A stretch of 64,000 nt of DNA from Nitrospira sp. Its GTDB lineage: Bacteria; Nitrospirota; Nitrospiria; Nitrospirales; Nitrospiraceae. The stretch is from positions 124,001 to 188,000 of the forward strand of contig JALHMZ010000004.1 in the NCBI GenBank assembly GCA_022843785.1. Direction: 5' to 3'. Positions 53,471 to 62,303 of the stretch are shown piece by piece. Every line of letters starts with the position of its first letter. Positions within the stretch are counted from its first letter, which is position 1. A program made the position numbers and the translations under genes. The notes beneath the pieces are model-generated. The model had not been told where the DNA came from. It ran no database searches and saw only the letters and a list, made by a program, of their open reading frames with translations.

Positions 53471-53779
53471 ATGTTGGAACTCAGACCGACTTGCGAACAT
53501 TGCGACACCATCCTGCCGCCCGACTCACTGGACGCGCGTGTCTGCTCCTATGAATGTACGTTCTGTGCCGACTGTGTTGAGCATGTGTTGGGTAATGTCT
53601 GCCCGAATTGCGGAGGTGGCTTCGTGCCCAAGCCTATCAGACCATCAAAAAACTGGAAAGGTGACAACTTTCTCGGCAAGGACCCGGCGAGCACAACGAT
53701 CAAACACAGGCCGGTCGATGTCGCGGCTCATGCGGTGTTCTCTGCCACCATCAGAACGATCCCACCTGAGAAGCGATAA
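53471..53779 (+). CDS. DUF1272 zinc-ribbon-like protein
   Basis: A 102-aa protein with CEHCDTILPPDS, CSYECTFCADCV and GNVCPNCGGGFV, eight or more Cys in four pairs as in DUF1272 proteins, which presumably bind zinc. The C-terminal 35 residues extend beyond the usual domain of about 70 aa. AAAGGA lies upstream of the ATG. It is probably co-transcribed with the AraC gene. Confidence 0.88.
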   Translation: MLELRPTCEHCDTILPPDSLDARVCSYECTFCADCVEHVLGNVCPNCGGGFVPKPIRPSKNWKGDNFLGKDPASTTIKHRPVDVAAHAVFSATIRTIPPEKR

Positions 53780-53853
53780 CACGAGCAAGCGGATCTCTGT
53801 CGGCACCTGGGGGAAACGATCGAGAGCGAATCTGAACAATCGAGAGACCTACC

Positions 53854-54249
53854 ATGTATATTCCGCCTGGCTTCAATACGGTGACGCCCTACTTCTTCGT
53901 GGCCAATGCAGAATCCTTTGTGCGCTTCTTGGTCCACGGTCTTGGTGGAACTGAGACCTGCCGCACCATGCGACCCAACGGTTTGATCCAGAATGTGCAA
54001 GTCAAACTTGGCACCTCGACTGTCATGGTCAGTGAGGCGACGGAACGGTATAAACCGATGGCTGCCGCTTATTATCTGTACGTCGAAAATGCGGATGTGT
54101 CGATCCAACGGGCGCTCAAGCACGGAGCGATTCTTGAGATGGAAGTCGGTGACATGCCATACGGTGATCGTCAAGGAGGTGTGAAAGATCAACACGGGAA
54201 CATCTGGTGGATTTCCCAACGCACCGTACACGAGCCCTACACACCATAG
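53854..54249 (+). CDS. PhnB-like VOC protein
   Basis: A 131-aa VOC protein of the PhnB/YhdN-like type: YIPPGFNTVTPYFFVANAES at the start, PMAAAYYLYVENADVSIQRAL in the middle and DQHGNIWWISQRT at the end. It is immediately followed by a remnant of an ECF42 sigma gene, so it was once part of a VOC-sigma module like that at 45870-47953. Confidence 0.88.
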   Translation: MYIPPGFNTVTPYFFVANAESFVRFLVHGLGGTETCRTMRPNGLIQNVQVKLGTSTVMVSEATERYKPMAAAYYLYVENADVSIQRALKHGAILEMEVGDMPYGDRQGGVKDQHGNIWWISQRTVHEPYTP

Positions 54250-54328
54250 AGGAGCGAACCTTCGCTCTCGCCCAGCAGAAACTGGAGCGGCGGTTTCTGG
54301 CGATACGGCTGGCGAGCTGGAAGAATGA
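54249..54328 (+). pseudogene. 3' remnant of an ECF42-type sigma factor gene
   Basis: The conceptual peptide RTFALAQQKLERRFLAIRLA matches the last residues of the intact sigma factor (RALALAKQEPERRFLGKRLR). A one-base shift then restores ELEE-stop, matching ELED-stop of the intact gene. The rest of the gene, about 390 codons, is missing. It begins at the stop codon of the VOC gene, indicating an internal deletion of the module. Confidence 0.75.
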
Positions 54329-54400
54329 GGCCGCGAGGCAAGACACCCAACTTGATATTACTTACCGCCTCGACAAGCTATGGCGGAAGCGTCACGAGAT

Positions 54401-55318
54401 TCAATGGCTCACTGAACCGCGGCCACCATCTCTATGTTTGCTATCGGATTGACCGGCATTCTCATGGTTTGCCGCAGAAAAAAGAATCCGTTGAAGGAAG
54501 GTGGGGCCATCGAGATTAAGCTCCTCAAAAGTTACTAACTCTGGCCATCTGAGGGTGCCCTTCATTTCAGAACGTAGACGTTGCAATAGTTCTTCCACGG
54601 CGTTCCTGTCACGAAACTCTTCAGAGAACTTCGTAATGATGAGATCCAAAAGATAGACGCTATAGAAGCGATTGAAGTCGCGATAGTACGCGGCAAATTG
54701 GCGAGTTGAAAACACCCAGCTGGTCTTCTCGGCACAAACCTCCGTGCGTGGTTCTTTGCTCCAGCCCATACGAAGCAAAACATGCGGGCTATAGTGCACC
54801 CACTTCGAGGTAGCAGAATACATATAGTCATATAGTTCGACTAACCCACTAACCTTAGCCATATCCCTAACGGTAGGAAGCTTGCCACGATTCCATCTCT
54901 GAGCTTTTGCGAGGTTCAAAAGATTTCTTTTCGCCTGCTCTCTCTGCCCCGGTCTACTACGGACCACAGGCTGCCCTGGCCGATTTGCGCTGAAGAACGA
55001 AGCCTGGCACTCCAAACCCTCTTGAAGGTTGTTGTCGATGAGACTTCCTACAACCTCATCCCGATTCGGCAGTACCGAAAGGAAGGATAGTGTGATCATG
55101 TCCTCACAAACACCTCTAAGGGTAGCAGTGACAAAGAACGGTTCCTTAACCTTCGTCTGTGCGTGACACGCAAACTCAAACGCTTTGACGATGGCAGACC
55201 TTGTGGTGCACCTGAATAACCCGTCCGCTACCAGGTGACCTTTCCCCATCTCGACGACGTGAGGCTTGAGACGACGAAGCAGCCCTTGTATTGTTGGAAT
55301 CCGCTTCTTCGGCATCAT
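54401..55318 (-). CDS. Uncharacterised protein, possibly DUF5677-like
   Basis: A 305-aa soluble, basic, helical protein. The segment LYDYMYSATSKWVHYSPHVLLRMGW at about 163-187 (His-containing core KWVHYSPH) resembles the alpha-helical DUF5677 group found in variable genomic islands. Codon choice is less GC-biased than in neighbours and it stands alone on the minus strand between the two halves of a decayed VOC/DGPF module, which suggests later insertion. Family assignment is tentative. Confidence 0.55.
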   Translation of the reverse strand: MMPKKRIPTIQGLLRRLKPHVVEMGKGHLVADGLFRCTTRSAIVKAFEFACHAQTKVKEPFFVTATLRGVCEDMITLSFLSVLPNRDEVVGSLIDNNLQEGLECQASFFSANRPGQPVVRSRPGQREQAKRNLLNLAKAQRWNRGKLPTVRDMAKVSGLVELYDYMYSATSKWVHYSPHVLLRMGWSKEPRTEVCAEKTSWVFSTRQFAAYYRDFNRFYSVYLLDLIITKFSEEFRDRNAVEELLQRLRSEMKGTLRWPELVTFEELNLDGPTFLQRILFSAANHENAGQSDSKHRDGGRGSVSH

Positions 55319-55534
55319 GCACCGCTCTGAAGCCGCTTACTTCTCTGAGCGGACCACAACAGATCCCGTGATCCGAACCGCCTAATCATGGCAGCTCCTC
55401 CATTCGCGAAATCGCTATTCTGCAAGAAATATCACGCGCTTACATGAACTTGTCAATTGGCCAACCTGGAAGGCAGAGGTCGATGTCGATTTCGCCTCGG
55501 CCCAACGACTATCTTGTGTGACGGGAGGTTTCTC

Positions 55535-55900
55535 ATGAAATATCTGCTGCTCGTTCACCATAACGAGGATATGTTCAACAAGATCCCCGAGGACAAACGG
55601 AAAGAAATGTTGACCGAGTCGATCCAGCTCTGCCACCAGCTTAATGCAACAGGCCAATACATCCATGCCTCACCGTTACAACCTGAAGCGACGGGGACCG
55701 TCGTCCGAGTACGGGACGGCAAACCTATGGTGACCGATGGTCCGTTCATGGAAACGAAGGAACAACTCGCGGGCTATTTCTTGATCGATGCGAAGGATCG
55801 AGAGGAGGCCATCAAGATCGCTGGACGCGTGCCGGGCGCGCGCATCGGCACCGTGGAAGTGCGGCCGTTGATCGAGATCACGGGGTTACCAATCGAGTGA
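55535..55900 (+). CDS. YCII-related DGPF-domain protein, second copy
   Basis: A 121-aa DGPF protein with MVTDGPFMETKEQLAGYFLI at about 67-86. GGGAGG lies seven bases upstream of ATG 55535. No intact ECF42 gene follows; the only trace is the remnant at 54249. It may now act with the sigma factor at 46700. Confidence 0.92.
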   Translation: MKYLLLVHHNEDMFNKIPEDKRKEMLTESIQLCHQLNATGQYIHASPLQPEATGTVVRVRDGKPMVTDGPFMETKEQLAGYFLIDAKDREEAIKIAGRVPGARIGTVEVRPLIEITGLPIE

Positions 55901-55904
55901 GCTG

Positions 55905-55998
55905 ATAGCTTGTGGCGTATAGACCGAAGAATGAGAAGGCACTACGCTCGTGCCATACGCTATTCGCCATACGCCATAGGCTCTTCACGAGATACAAA
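55905..55998. repeat. CATACGC/CATAGGC-word repeat, copy 3
   Basis: GCTTGTGGCGTATAGACCG on the left faces GCCATACGCTATTCGCCATA and CGCCATAGGCTC on the right. It is followed by TTCACGAGATAC, a word of the other repeat family (31585, 38205). So it is a hybrid of both families. Confidence 0.5.
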
Positions 55999-56019
55999 CG
56001 AGGAAGAAAGGAGTAAAGG

Positions 56020-57201
56020 ATGAACAGCGTACGGTTACTCGTCGGGACACGAAAGGGCGCCTTCATTCTGACGTCGGACGGCAAGCGGAAACAGTGGACG
56101 GTCGATGGTCCTCACTTTGGAGGCTGGGAGCTGTACCATTTGAAAGGCTCGCCGGTCGATCCTGATCGGATCTATGCCTCCCAAACCAGTAGTTGGTTCG
56201 GTCAAGTCATTCAGCGCTCCGACGACGGCGGCAAGACCTGGAATCCGCCCGGCACAAAACCAGAGGACCTCATGGGGGCGGACGGCATGCCGAAGGGCGA
56301 AAGCAACATGTTCCTGTATGACGTATCGGAGAAAACCGGCAAGCCGCTCACGACACACCAACACTATGACGGCTCGCAGCGTCCCTGGGAGTTCAAGCGC
56401 GTCTGGCATCTCGAACCGTCGCTGACCGATCCCGACACAGTCTATGCCGGTGTGGAAGATGCAGCGATCTTCAAGTCAATAGATGGAGGCACAACTTGGA
56501 CGGAGTTGGCGGGATTGCGGAGCGCAAAAGGCCAGCTCTGGCAGCCTGGCGCCGGCGGCATGTGTCTGCACACGATCCTGCTGGACGAAAACAGTCCTGA
56601 TCGGATCTTCGTGGCGATCTCAGCCGCAGGCACGTTCCGAAGCGACGATGCAGGCCAAACGTGGAAGCCGATTACCAAAGGGCTACTCTCACAATACGGG
56701 CTGCCCGATCCGGATGCCGAAGTGGGCCACTGTGTGCACTGCATCACGATGCATCCGTCACGCCCGAACGTCCTGTTCATGCAAAAGCACTGGGATGTAC
56801 TGCGCAGTGACAATGGAGGAGAATCGTGGCAGGAGATCAGCGGCAACTTGCCAAGCGATTTCGGATTCCCCATCGCCGTGCATGCCCACGAACCAAACAC
56901 CGTGTACGTTGTGCCAATCAAGAGCGATTCCGAGCACTACCCACCGGAGGGCAAGCTGCGGGTCTACCGCAGCAAGGTCGGCGGGAACGAGTGGGAAGCT
57001 CTGACAAAAGGGCTGCCGCAACAAGATTGCTACGTCAATATTCTGCGCGACGCGATGGCCGTTGATCAGCTCGATCCCTGCGGCATCTATTTCGGCACCA
57101 CCGGTGGACAGGTCTATGGGTCGGCCGATGGCGGGGACAACTGGGCGCCGATTGTACGGGATCTGCCGGCGGTCTTGTCGGTGGAAGCGCAAACGCTATA
57201 A
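56020..57201 (+). CDS. BNR/Asp-box beta-propeller protein
   Basis: A 393-aa protein without a signal peptide. Five Asp-box motifs S-x-D-x-G-x-x-W are visible: [36 protein letters not shown] and GSADGGDNW. These cap propeller blades as in sialidases and VPS10/BNR proteins. No sialidase catalytic set is apparent. It is followed by a MoaD/ThiS-like gene, a pairing that hints at shared function. Confidence 0.88.
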   Translation: MNSVRLLVGTRKGAFILTSDGKRKQWTVDGPHFGGWELYHLKGSPVDPDRIYASQTSSWFGQVIQRSDDGGKTWNPPGTKPEDLMGADGMPKGESNMFLYDVSEKTGKPLTTHQHYDGSQRPWEFKRVWHLEPSLTDPDTVYAGVEDAAIFKSIDGGTTWTELAGLRSAKGQLWQPGAGGMCLHTILLDENSPDRIFVAISAAGTFRSDDAGQTWKPITKGLLSQYGLPDPDAEVGHCVHCITMHPSRPNVLFMQKHWDVLRSDNGGESWQEISGNLPSDFGFPIAVHAHEPNTVYVVPIKSDSEHYPPEGKLRVYRSKVGGNEWEALTKGLPQQDCYVNILRDAMAVDQLDPCGIYFGTTGGQVYGSADGGDNWAPIVRDLPAVLSVEAQTL

Positions 57202-57292
57202 GAGAAGAGCGTATAGCAGATGGCTTATGGCACAGGCAAGGACAATGCTCATTCTTTTTCGTGCTATAGGCCATAAGCTATAGGCTCCCCGT
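57196..57292. repeat. CATACGC/CATAGGC-word palindromic repeat, copy 4
   Basis: GCGTATAGCAGATGGCTTAT on the left mirrors CTATAGGCCATAAGCTATAG on the right around an AT-rich loop. It begins inside the BNR stop region and separates that gene from the MoaD/ThiS-like gene. Confidence 0.55.
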
Positions 57293-57323
57293 TACTTATG
57301 CCATCAGCTCCCATGGGTGAACA

Positions 57324-57620
57324 ATGGTTCGAGTCGTGCTCCCCCAACACTTGCGCACCCTGGCGAGAGTCAGTGGCGAAGTCACGCTCGACGTGACCGG
57401 TCTCGTAACGATCGACTCGATGCTCGATGCCTTGGAAACCCGATATCCTATGTTGAGGGGGACCATCCGCGATCATATGAGGAGACGCCGGCGACCGTTC
57501 ATTCGCTTCTTTGCCTGCGAGCAGGACCTCTCACATGAGCCACCGGATACTCCCCTGCCCGAGGCAGTCATGACGGGAGCTGAGCCGCTACTCATCGTTG
57601 GCGCCATGGCGGGCGGGTAG
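57324..57620 (+). CDS. MoaD/ThiS-family ubiquitin-like protein
   Basis: A 98-aa beta-grasp protein: [19 protein letters not shown] and [16 protein letters not shown] at the N-terminus, and the C-terminus VGAMAGG ends in the double glycine that is adenylated and thiocarboxylated in ThiS/MoaD proteins. No moa, thi or E1-like gene is present in the window, so it is probably not a standard MoaD. An unusual RRRRR patch lies near 53-57. Confidence 0.85.
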   Translation: MVRVVLPQHLRTLARVSGEVTLDVTGLVTIDSMLDALETRYPMLRGTIRDHMRRRRRPFIRFFACEQDLSHEPPDTPLPEAVMTGAEPLLIVGAMAGG

Positions 57621-57764
57621 ACGCCCGGTGTCGATTTCAGCCTATTTCGTTCGATGAACCCATTCCTTACCCCTTGATCACAAGAATCGTGAAGTTTAGG
57701 GTGAAAGAGCAGCTAGTCAAAGCAGACAGAGCGAAGCATTGCGATTAACCACAAGGAGGCCACT

Positions 57765-58355
57765 ATGCGCATCATTACGTTTGCAATCATCTCACTCCTG
57801 ACCGTCTCTCCGGCATTGGCCAAAGAGAAGAAGCACGACAAACACATGGACCCCCAAGCCATGATGGAGCTGTGGAAGCAAGCCGCCACGCCAGGCGAGC
57901 CGCACAAGTTGTTTGCCACCCTTGCCGGCAGCTGGACGACCACGACCAAGGAGTGGATGGAACCGGGCAAGCCGCCAACAGAATCAACCGGTACGGCGGA
58001 GTTGAAGATGTTGTTGGACGGACGGTTTCTGTACCAGGAATTCAACGGCCAGATGATGGGCCAGCCGTTCAACGGCATCGGCATCGATGGGTATGACAAT
58101 ATCCGCAAGAAATACGTGACAGCCTGGATGGATTCGATGGGCACCGGCTTCTTTCTCATGGAAGGCACGGCCAGCCCGGACGGCAAGACTATTACCCTCA
58201 AAGGCTCACATCCCGCACCAGGAGGCGGACAGATGAGCCACCGTGCCATCTGGAAACTCATCGACGCCGATCACCAGACCTTCGACATGTACGGCGCACA
58301 CCACGGTCAGAAGGAAACGAAGATGATGGAGATCACGTATCAGCGGAAACCGTAG
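57765..58355 (+). CDS. Secreted DUF1579 family protein
   Basis: A 196-aa protein with signal peptide (about 1-19, ending ALAKE) and the DUF1579 pattern: LFATLAGSWTTTTKEWMEPG, GRFLYQEFNGQMMGQPFNGI, GYDNIRKKYVTAWMDSMGTG and DGKTITLKGSH. Likely a lipocalin-like beta-barrel; function unknown. AAGGAGG precedes the ATG. Confidence 0.9.
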   Translation: MRIITFAIISLLTVSPALAKEKKHDKHMDPQAMMELWKQAATPGEPHKLFATLAGSWTTTTKEWMEPGKPPTESTGTAELKMLLDGRFLYQEFNGQMMGQPFNGIGIDGYDNIRKKYVTAWMDSMGTGFFLMEGTASPDGKTITLKGSHPAPGGGQMSHRAIWKLIDADHQTFDMYGAHHGQKETKMMEITYQRKP

Positions 58356-58522
58356 CGATCATGCAGAAGCATACCGGTCGTTGAACAGAACCAACGCGCA
58401 CGGGCCATGCCGCCTCGTTACGGAAACATCCTGAACGGGCTTCGATGGTCTTGACCAGGCTGGGCCAACGTGCTGAACTAGAGGTCTTCGACCTTCATCT
58501 TCTTAACAAGGAGGCATCCATC

Positions 58523-58729
58523 ATGTCGACGAAAGAGTACAAGCAACTCGGATGTTTGGACGTTCAACCGTCCGGTGGGTGCGGATTCCAGGTCAGGGCC
58601 GAAACCGAGGGAGAGCTCATGCAACTGGTGGCGACTCACGCCAAGCAGTGCCATAAGCTCGACTCAATTCCGGCTGAAATGGTCTCAGCGGTCAAAGCGG
58701 CCATCAAGACGGTCTCCGTCGCGGTGTGA
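58523..58729 (+). CDS. Small DUF1059-like protein
   Basis: A 68-aa protein with GCGFQVRAETEGELMQLVAT and HAKQCHKLDSIPAEMVSAVK, the pattern of DUF1059 domains (Cys-aromatic strand, then helix with His residues). AAGGAGG lies before ATG 58523. No longer frame start has a ribosome site. Function unknown. Confidence 0.85.
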   Translation: MSTKEYKQLGCLDVQPSGGCGFQVRAETEGELMQLVATHAKQCHKLDSIPAEMVSAVKAAIKTVSVAV

Positions 58730-58834
58730 TCGCCGAGATGGCACGGATCGTCCTCCCCCTGCAGCATGCCCAGCAGGGGGAGGATCTCCATATTCACCCG
58801 ATGAGAATTCACCTCTTCGACTTGGGAGGCGGCT

Positions 58835-59269
58835 ATGAGACGCGTACTAGGACTTCTTTCGATTTCAATCCTCTTGATCGGCCTCAGCGGCTGTAGCTAT
58901 CTGTTTTATCCGAATGCCAAAGACTTCGCGGAAAAGGCCAAGGACCAGAACCATGTCCAGACCCTGATCAATTTGACGAACATGATGGAAACCAGCGCCA
59001 AGGCGGCGAGAGGCGGCACGGGCTATGATCAGGCGTTGAACGACCTGCATAATCAATTTCACGCCTTCGACGACCGGTTGTGCTGCGTGGATAAAGAAAC
59101 GCGAGAGAAACCGGCCCATGCGCTCGCCGTGACGCACAATAAGGAGCTCTGGGCGATCTTCAAGCGCCTCTGGAAATTCAAATCGGATCAACCGCAGCGA
59201 GATCAACACTTGGATCTGTTCGCCTCCGAGGTGAAGGAACTGCGGGAGACATTGCAAACACTCAAGTAG
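58835..59269 (+). CDS. Small lipoprotein of unknown function
   Basis: A 144-aa lipoprotein with lipobox GLSGC at about 16-20 and GGGAGG upstream of the ATG. The mature part is helical and charged, with two adjacent Cys (RLCCVDKE, about 82-89) and a C-terminal Glu/Leu helix. No family is recognised. Confidence 0.8.
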   Translation: MRRVLGLLSISILLIGLSGCSYLFYPNAKDFAEKAKDQNHVQTLINLTNMMETSAKAARGGTGYDQALNDLHNQFHAFDDRLCCVDKETREKPAHALAVTHNKELWAIFKRLWKFKSDQPQRDQHLDLFASEVKELRETLQTLK

Positions 59270-59378
59270 CGAGCCACAACGAGCACACGGTCACGGCAAC
59301 AACGAGGCCCACCGGATCATTCCGGTTCGATGGGCTGGTGGGCCGATGGACAAACTGCGCGCCGGAAGGAAAACCAGC

Positions 59379-60236
59379 ATGGGACAAACACCGGAACAAA
59401 TCATCGACGGCCAACGGCAGGATTGGAACCGCGTTGCCGGCGGCTGGGAAAAATGGGACCGGTTTTTCGACGAGCAGATGGCCTGCTTGAATCACCGGAT
59501 CGTGGCCGATGCCAGGCTTCGATCCGGCATAAAGGTGTTAGACCTGGGATCTGGCACTGGATACCCCGCCCTGTTGGGCGCGCAAATTGTCGGCATGAGT
59601 GGGAGCGTTATCGGCATCGATTTGGCGGAACAAATGCTCGCGGCAGCTCGGCGAAAAGCCGCTGGGCTCAAGCTCTCCAACGTCACATTTCAAACCGGTG
59701 ATGTCACCGCCCTGCCGTTCGAGACTGCATCGTTCGACGCCGTCACAAGCCGATTCTGCCTAATGTTTCTGCCTGAAATCTCCAAAGCTACGGCAGAAAT
59801 CGCGCGAGTACTGAAACCCGGTGCCTGGCTGTCCGCCGCGGTCTGGTCCGTGCCGGAGAAGAATGCCTATCTGACGACCCCGCTCGCCGTCATCAAGCAG
59901 TTCATCGAGCTCCCGCCGCCGGACCCGACCGCACCGGGAATTTTCCGGCTCGCCAAACCTGGCGACCTGGCGAAGATGCTGCAGGACGCCGGATTCGTCA
60001 ACATCGCCGAGGAAGAATATCTCGCCGAGGTGCGCTTCCCATCCGGTGAGGAGTATTACGAGAGCCTGATGGACATTGCCGCGCCGATCCAGAATCTGTT
60101 CACGCGGTTGTCCACGCAGCAACAAACCGAGGCGCGGCATCGGATCGTCGGGTCCATCGGCCAATACCGAAGGGCAGACGATATCGCCTTGCCCATCGCC
60201 GTGCGTATGGTCGCCGCCCGTAAACCATTCGGCTGA
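59379..60236 (+). CDS. SAM-dependent methyltransferase (UbiE/Methyltransf_11-like)
   Basis: A 285-aa methyltransferase with motif I VLDLGSGTGYPAL, acidic loop GIDLAEQMLAAARRKA, TGDVTALPFETASFDAVTSR and VLKPGAWLSAAVWS. It resembles the methyltransferase at 51419 in length and layout but is clearly diverged. GGAAGG precedes ATG 59379. The TfoX-like gene follows after four bases. Confidence 0.9.
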   Translation: MGQTPEQIIDGQRQDWNRVAGGWEKWDRFFDEQMACLNHRIVADARLRSGIKVLDLGSGTGYPALLGAQIVGMSGSVIGIDLAEQMLAAARRKAAGLKLSNVTFQTGDVTALPFETASFDAVTSRFCLMFLPEISKATAEIARVLKPGAWLSAAVWSVPEKNAYLTTPLAVIKQFIELPPPDPTAPGIFRLAKPGDLAKMLQDAGFVNIAEEEYLAEVRFPSGEEYYESLMDIAAPIQNLFTRLSTQQQTEARHRIVGSIGQYRRADDIALPIAVRMVAARKPFG

Positions 60237-60240
60237 TCGG

Positions 60241-60552
60241 ATGCCCGCAAAACATGACGGCTTTAAAGACTTCGTGCTGGATCAACTGGCCAATCTGCGC
60301 GGCGTGACCTGCCGTGCCATGTTCGGCGGCTATGGGCTCTATCGGGAAGAAACATTCTTCGGCATCATCCACAAGGGCCGGCTCTACTTCAAAGTGACTC
60401 CGACAACGGTCGAACGGTACAAAGCCCACGGCATGAAGCCATTCCGGCCGAATGTAAAACAGACACTCAACCATTACTACGAAGTTCCGCTCGAGATCTT
60501 GGAAGATTCAGAGAACCTCACCGATTGGGCGTCTCAAACAGCAACACGATAA
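60241..60552 (+). CDS. TfoX/Sxy N-terminal domain protein
   Basis: A 103-aa protein matching the TfoX N-terminal domain: CRAMFGGYGLYREETFFGII and LYFKVTPTTVERYKAHGMKPF, ending YYEVPLEILED. Full Sxy/TfoX, a competence regulator, also has a C-terminal domain; this protein does not, as in many bacteria where the role is unknown. It is coupled to the methyltransferase upstream. Confidence 0.9.
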   Translation: MPAKHDGFKDFVLDQLANLRGVTCRAMFGGYGLYREETFFGIIHKGRLYFKVTPTTVERYKAHGMKPFRPNVKQTLNHYYEVPLEILEDSENLTDWASQTATR

Positions 60553-60779
60553 CCGACCTGCCCCATCTTCAGACTGAATCAATGACTCGCTCGAACACAT
60601 TTGGTGTAGGACGCGTCCTCCGGTTTTCCCTCTACCCACCTCAGAGCCGTTTCTTGTCTCTCCCGCAATCGATTGATTATTGAGAACATTCTTCCCCTTC
60701 GTCTGAATCGGAATGGCCCATGGAAAGGCATAGCCCTTGCTCCATCTCATCCTCTAGGTTATTCCCTGGAGAGAGCTGT

Positions 60780-62189
60780 ATGAAGCCATGGATGCTGCCT
60801 TTACAATCATCACCGGGCAATGTGCCGCACCGATTTTCCTTCCTCTGTTCACGCGCGATAGCTTGCTCTCTTTCCGTGACTGCATTGGTGCTTGGTCTGT
60901 CCCTCGATGCGATGGGCGCATCGATGCCGCTCTTCGAGGAATCTCCAATCCTGGCTTCTCCGCCCACTGCTCAAATACAGTCGACACCTCGAGTAGTCAA
61001 ACGGTGGGTTACACGGCAACGAACCATGACTCTCAATCGGGCCGCACTGGATGTCATGAGCCGCCCTCATACTGGAACTGCAACCGACGTAACCTTGAAT
61101 CTCTTCGATGGCGGGCCTCGGATACTTGACCTTGACCTGCCTCGCGGGTACCCCAAGGAGACGAAAGTCTGGCGTGGGCGACTGAGAGGAGACCCAGGGA
61201 GCGACGTCACTCTGGTCGCTCAAGGGACGACCATGGTCGGCACGATTCTGACCGGCCAGCATCTCTACAAAATCGAGGCCACCGGTGGTCAGCTTCACCG
61301 CCTCTTGGAAATCAACGAATCGACCCTCCCACCGGATCACCATCCCATCGTCGTCGCCGACGATTCCGTTGCAGCCCCTGCCGCAGGAGGCGCGACACAA
61401 CAGACTGAGGCCACTGCTGCCGCCGCTGGTGATACCATCGTCGATCTGTTGGTCATCTACACATCGTCGGCAAAAAATCAGGAAGGCGGCCAGGCTGCGA
61501 TGGAAGCGTTGATCGCCTTGGCGGTCGATTCCGCCAATCACGCCTATAGTAACAGTCAGATCACGATGCAACTCCGGCTTGTCCATACCGCAGAGATCGC
61601 CTACACGGAATCAGGGGATATGGGGGTCGATCTCCCCCGCTTGCGAAGCACCACCGATGGAATCATGGATCAGGTTCACCAATTGCGCGACCAGCACAAG
61701 GCAGACCTCGTGGCCTTGATTGTAGACAACGGGGGAGATTCTTGCGGCATTGCCTATGTGATGGCGAATGGGCCTCGTGCCGGCTTCGCGAGTTCCGCCT
61801 TCAGCGTGACGGCCCGCGATTGCCTCGCCAACGATACCCTCGCCCACGAATTGGGACATAACATGGGCAACGCGCATGACCGGGCCACGGGAGGCGCGGG
61901 CGTGTTTGCCTACTCATATGGCTATCGCGATGAGGTCGGACGGTTCAGAACTGTGATGGCCTACGCCTGCCCCAACGTATCCTGCCCACGAGTGAAGTAC
62001 TTCTCCAATCCACGGCTTCTCTATAACGGACGACCCCTCGGCATCGATCACAACACCGATCCAGCGAACGCTGCGGATAATGCCAGGTCTATGAACGAGG
62101 TCCGTCAGATCGTGGCCGCTTGGCGCACCGGCACAGCAGCAACTACGCCGCCACAGGCGCCGACAAACCTCCGAATCATCATTCCTTGA
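60780..62189 (+). CDS. Secreted metzincin (reprolysin-like) zinc protease with propeptide
   Basis: A 469-aa exported protease. Signal peptide lies around 14-47 (LCSRAIACSLSVTALVLG), and a propeptide spans about 75-190. The catalytic domain has the zinc site HELGHNMGNAHD with H356, E357, H360 and H366 and the Met-turn VMAYACP. CSCGIAYV-type Cys (SCGIAYVMANGP) suggest disulfides. The C-terminus ends in a Pro-rich tail. A start at 60780 has GGAGAG upstream. The next gene is a copy of its propeptide region. Confidence 0.92.
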   Translation: MKPWMLPLQSSPGNVPHRFSFLCSRAIACSLSVTALVLGLSLDAMGASMPLFEESPILASPPTAQIQSTPRVVKRWVTRQRTMTLNRAALDVMSRPHTGTATDVTLNLFDGGPRILDLDLPRGYPKETKVWRGRLRGDPGSDVTLVAQGTTMVGTILTGQHLYKIEATGGQLHRLLEINESTLPPDHHPIVVADDSVAAPAAGGATQQTEATAAAAGDTIVDLLVIYTSSAKNQEGGQAAMEALIALAVDSANHAYSNSQITMQLRLVHTAEIAYTESGDMGVDLPRLRSTTDGIMDQVHQLRDQHKADLVALIVDNGGDSCGIAYVMANGPRAGFASSAFSVTARDCLANDTLAHELGHNMGNAHDRATGGAGVFAYSYGYRDEVGRFRTVMAYACPNVSCPRVKYFSNPRLLYNGRPLGIDHNTDPANAADNARSMNEVRQIVAAWRTGTAATTPPQAPTNLRIIIP

Positions 62190-62303
62190 GCGAGCACTAT
62201 CGGATGGCACGATTTGGTTTGGATATTTCCCCTTCACACCCAGCCATCGCTCGATATAATGGAGTCTGTTCACATTTCAACTTATGGTGACGGGAATAGC
62301 TCT

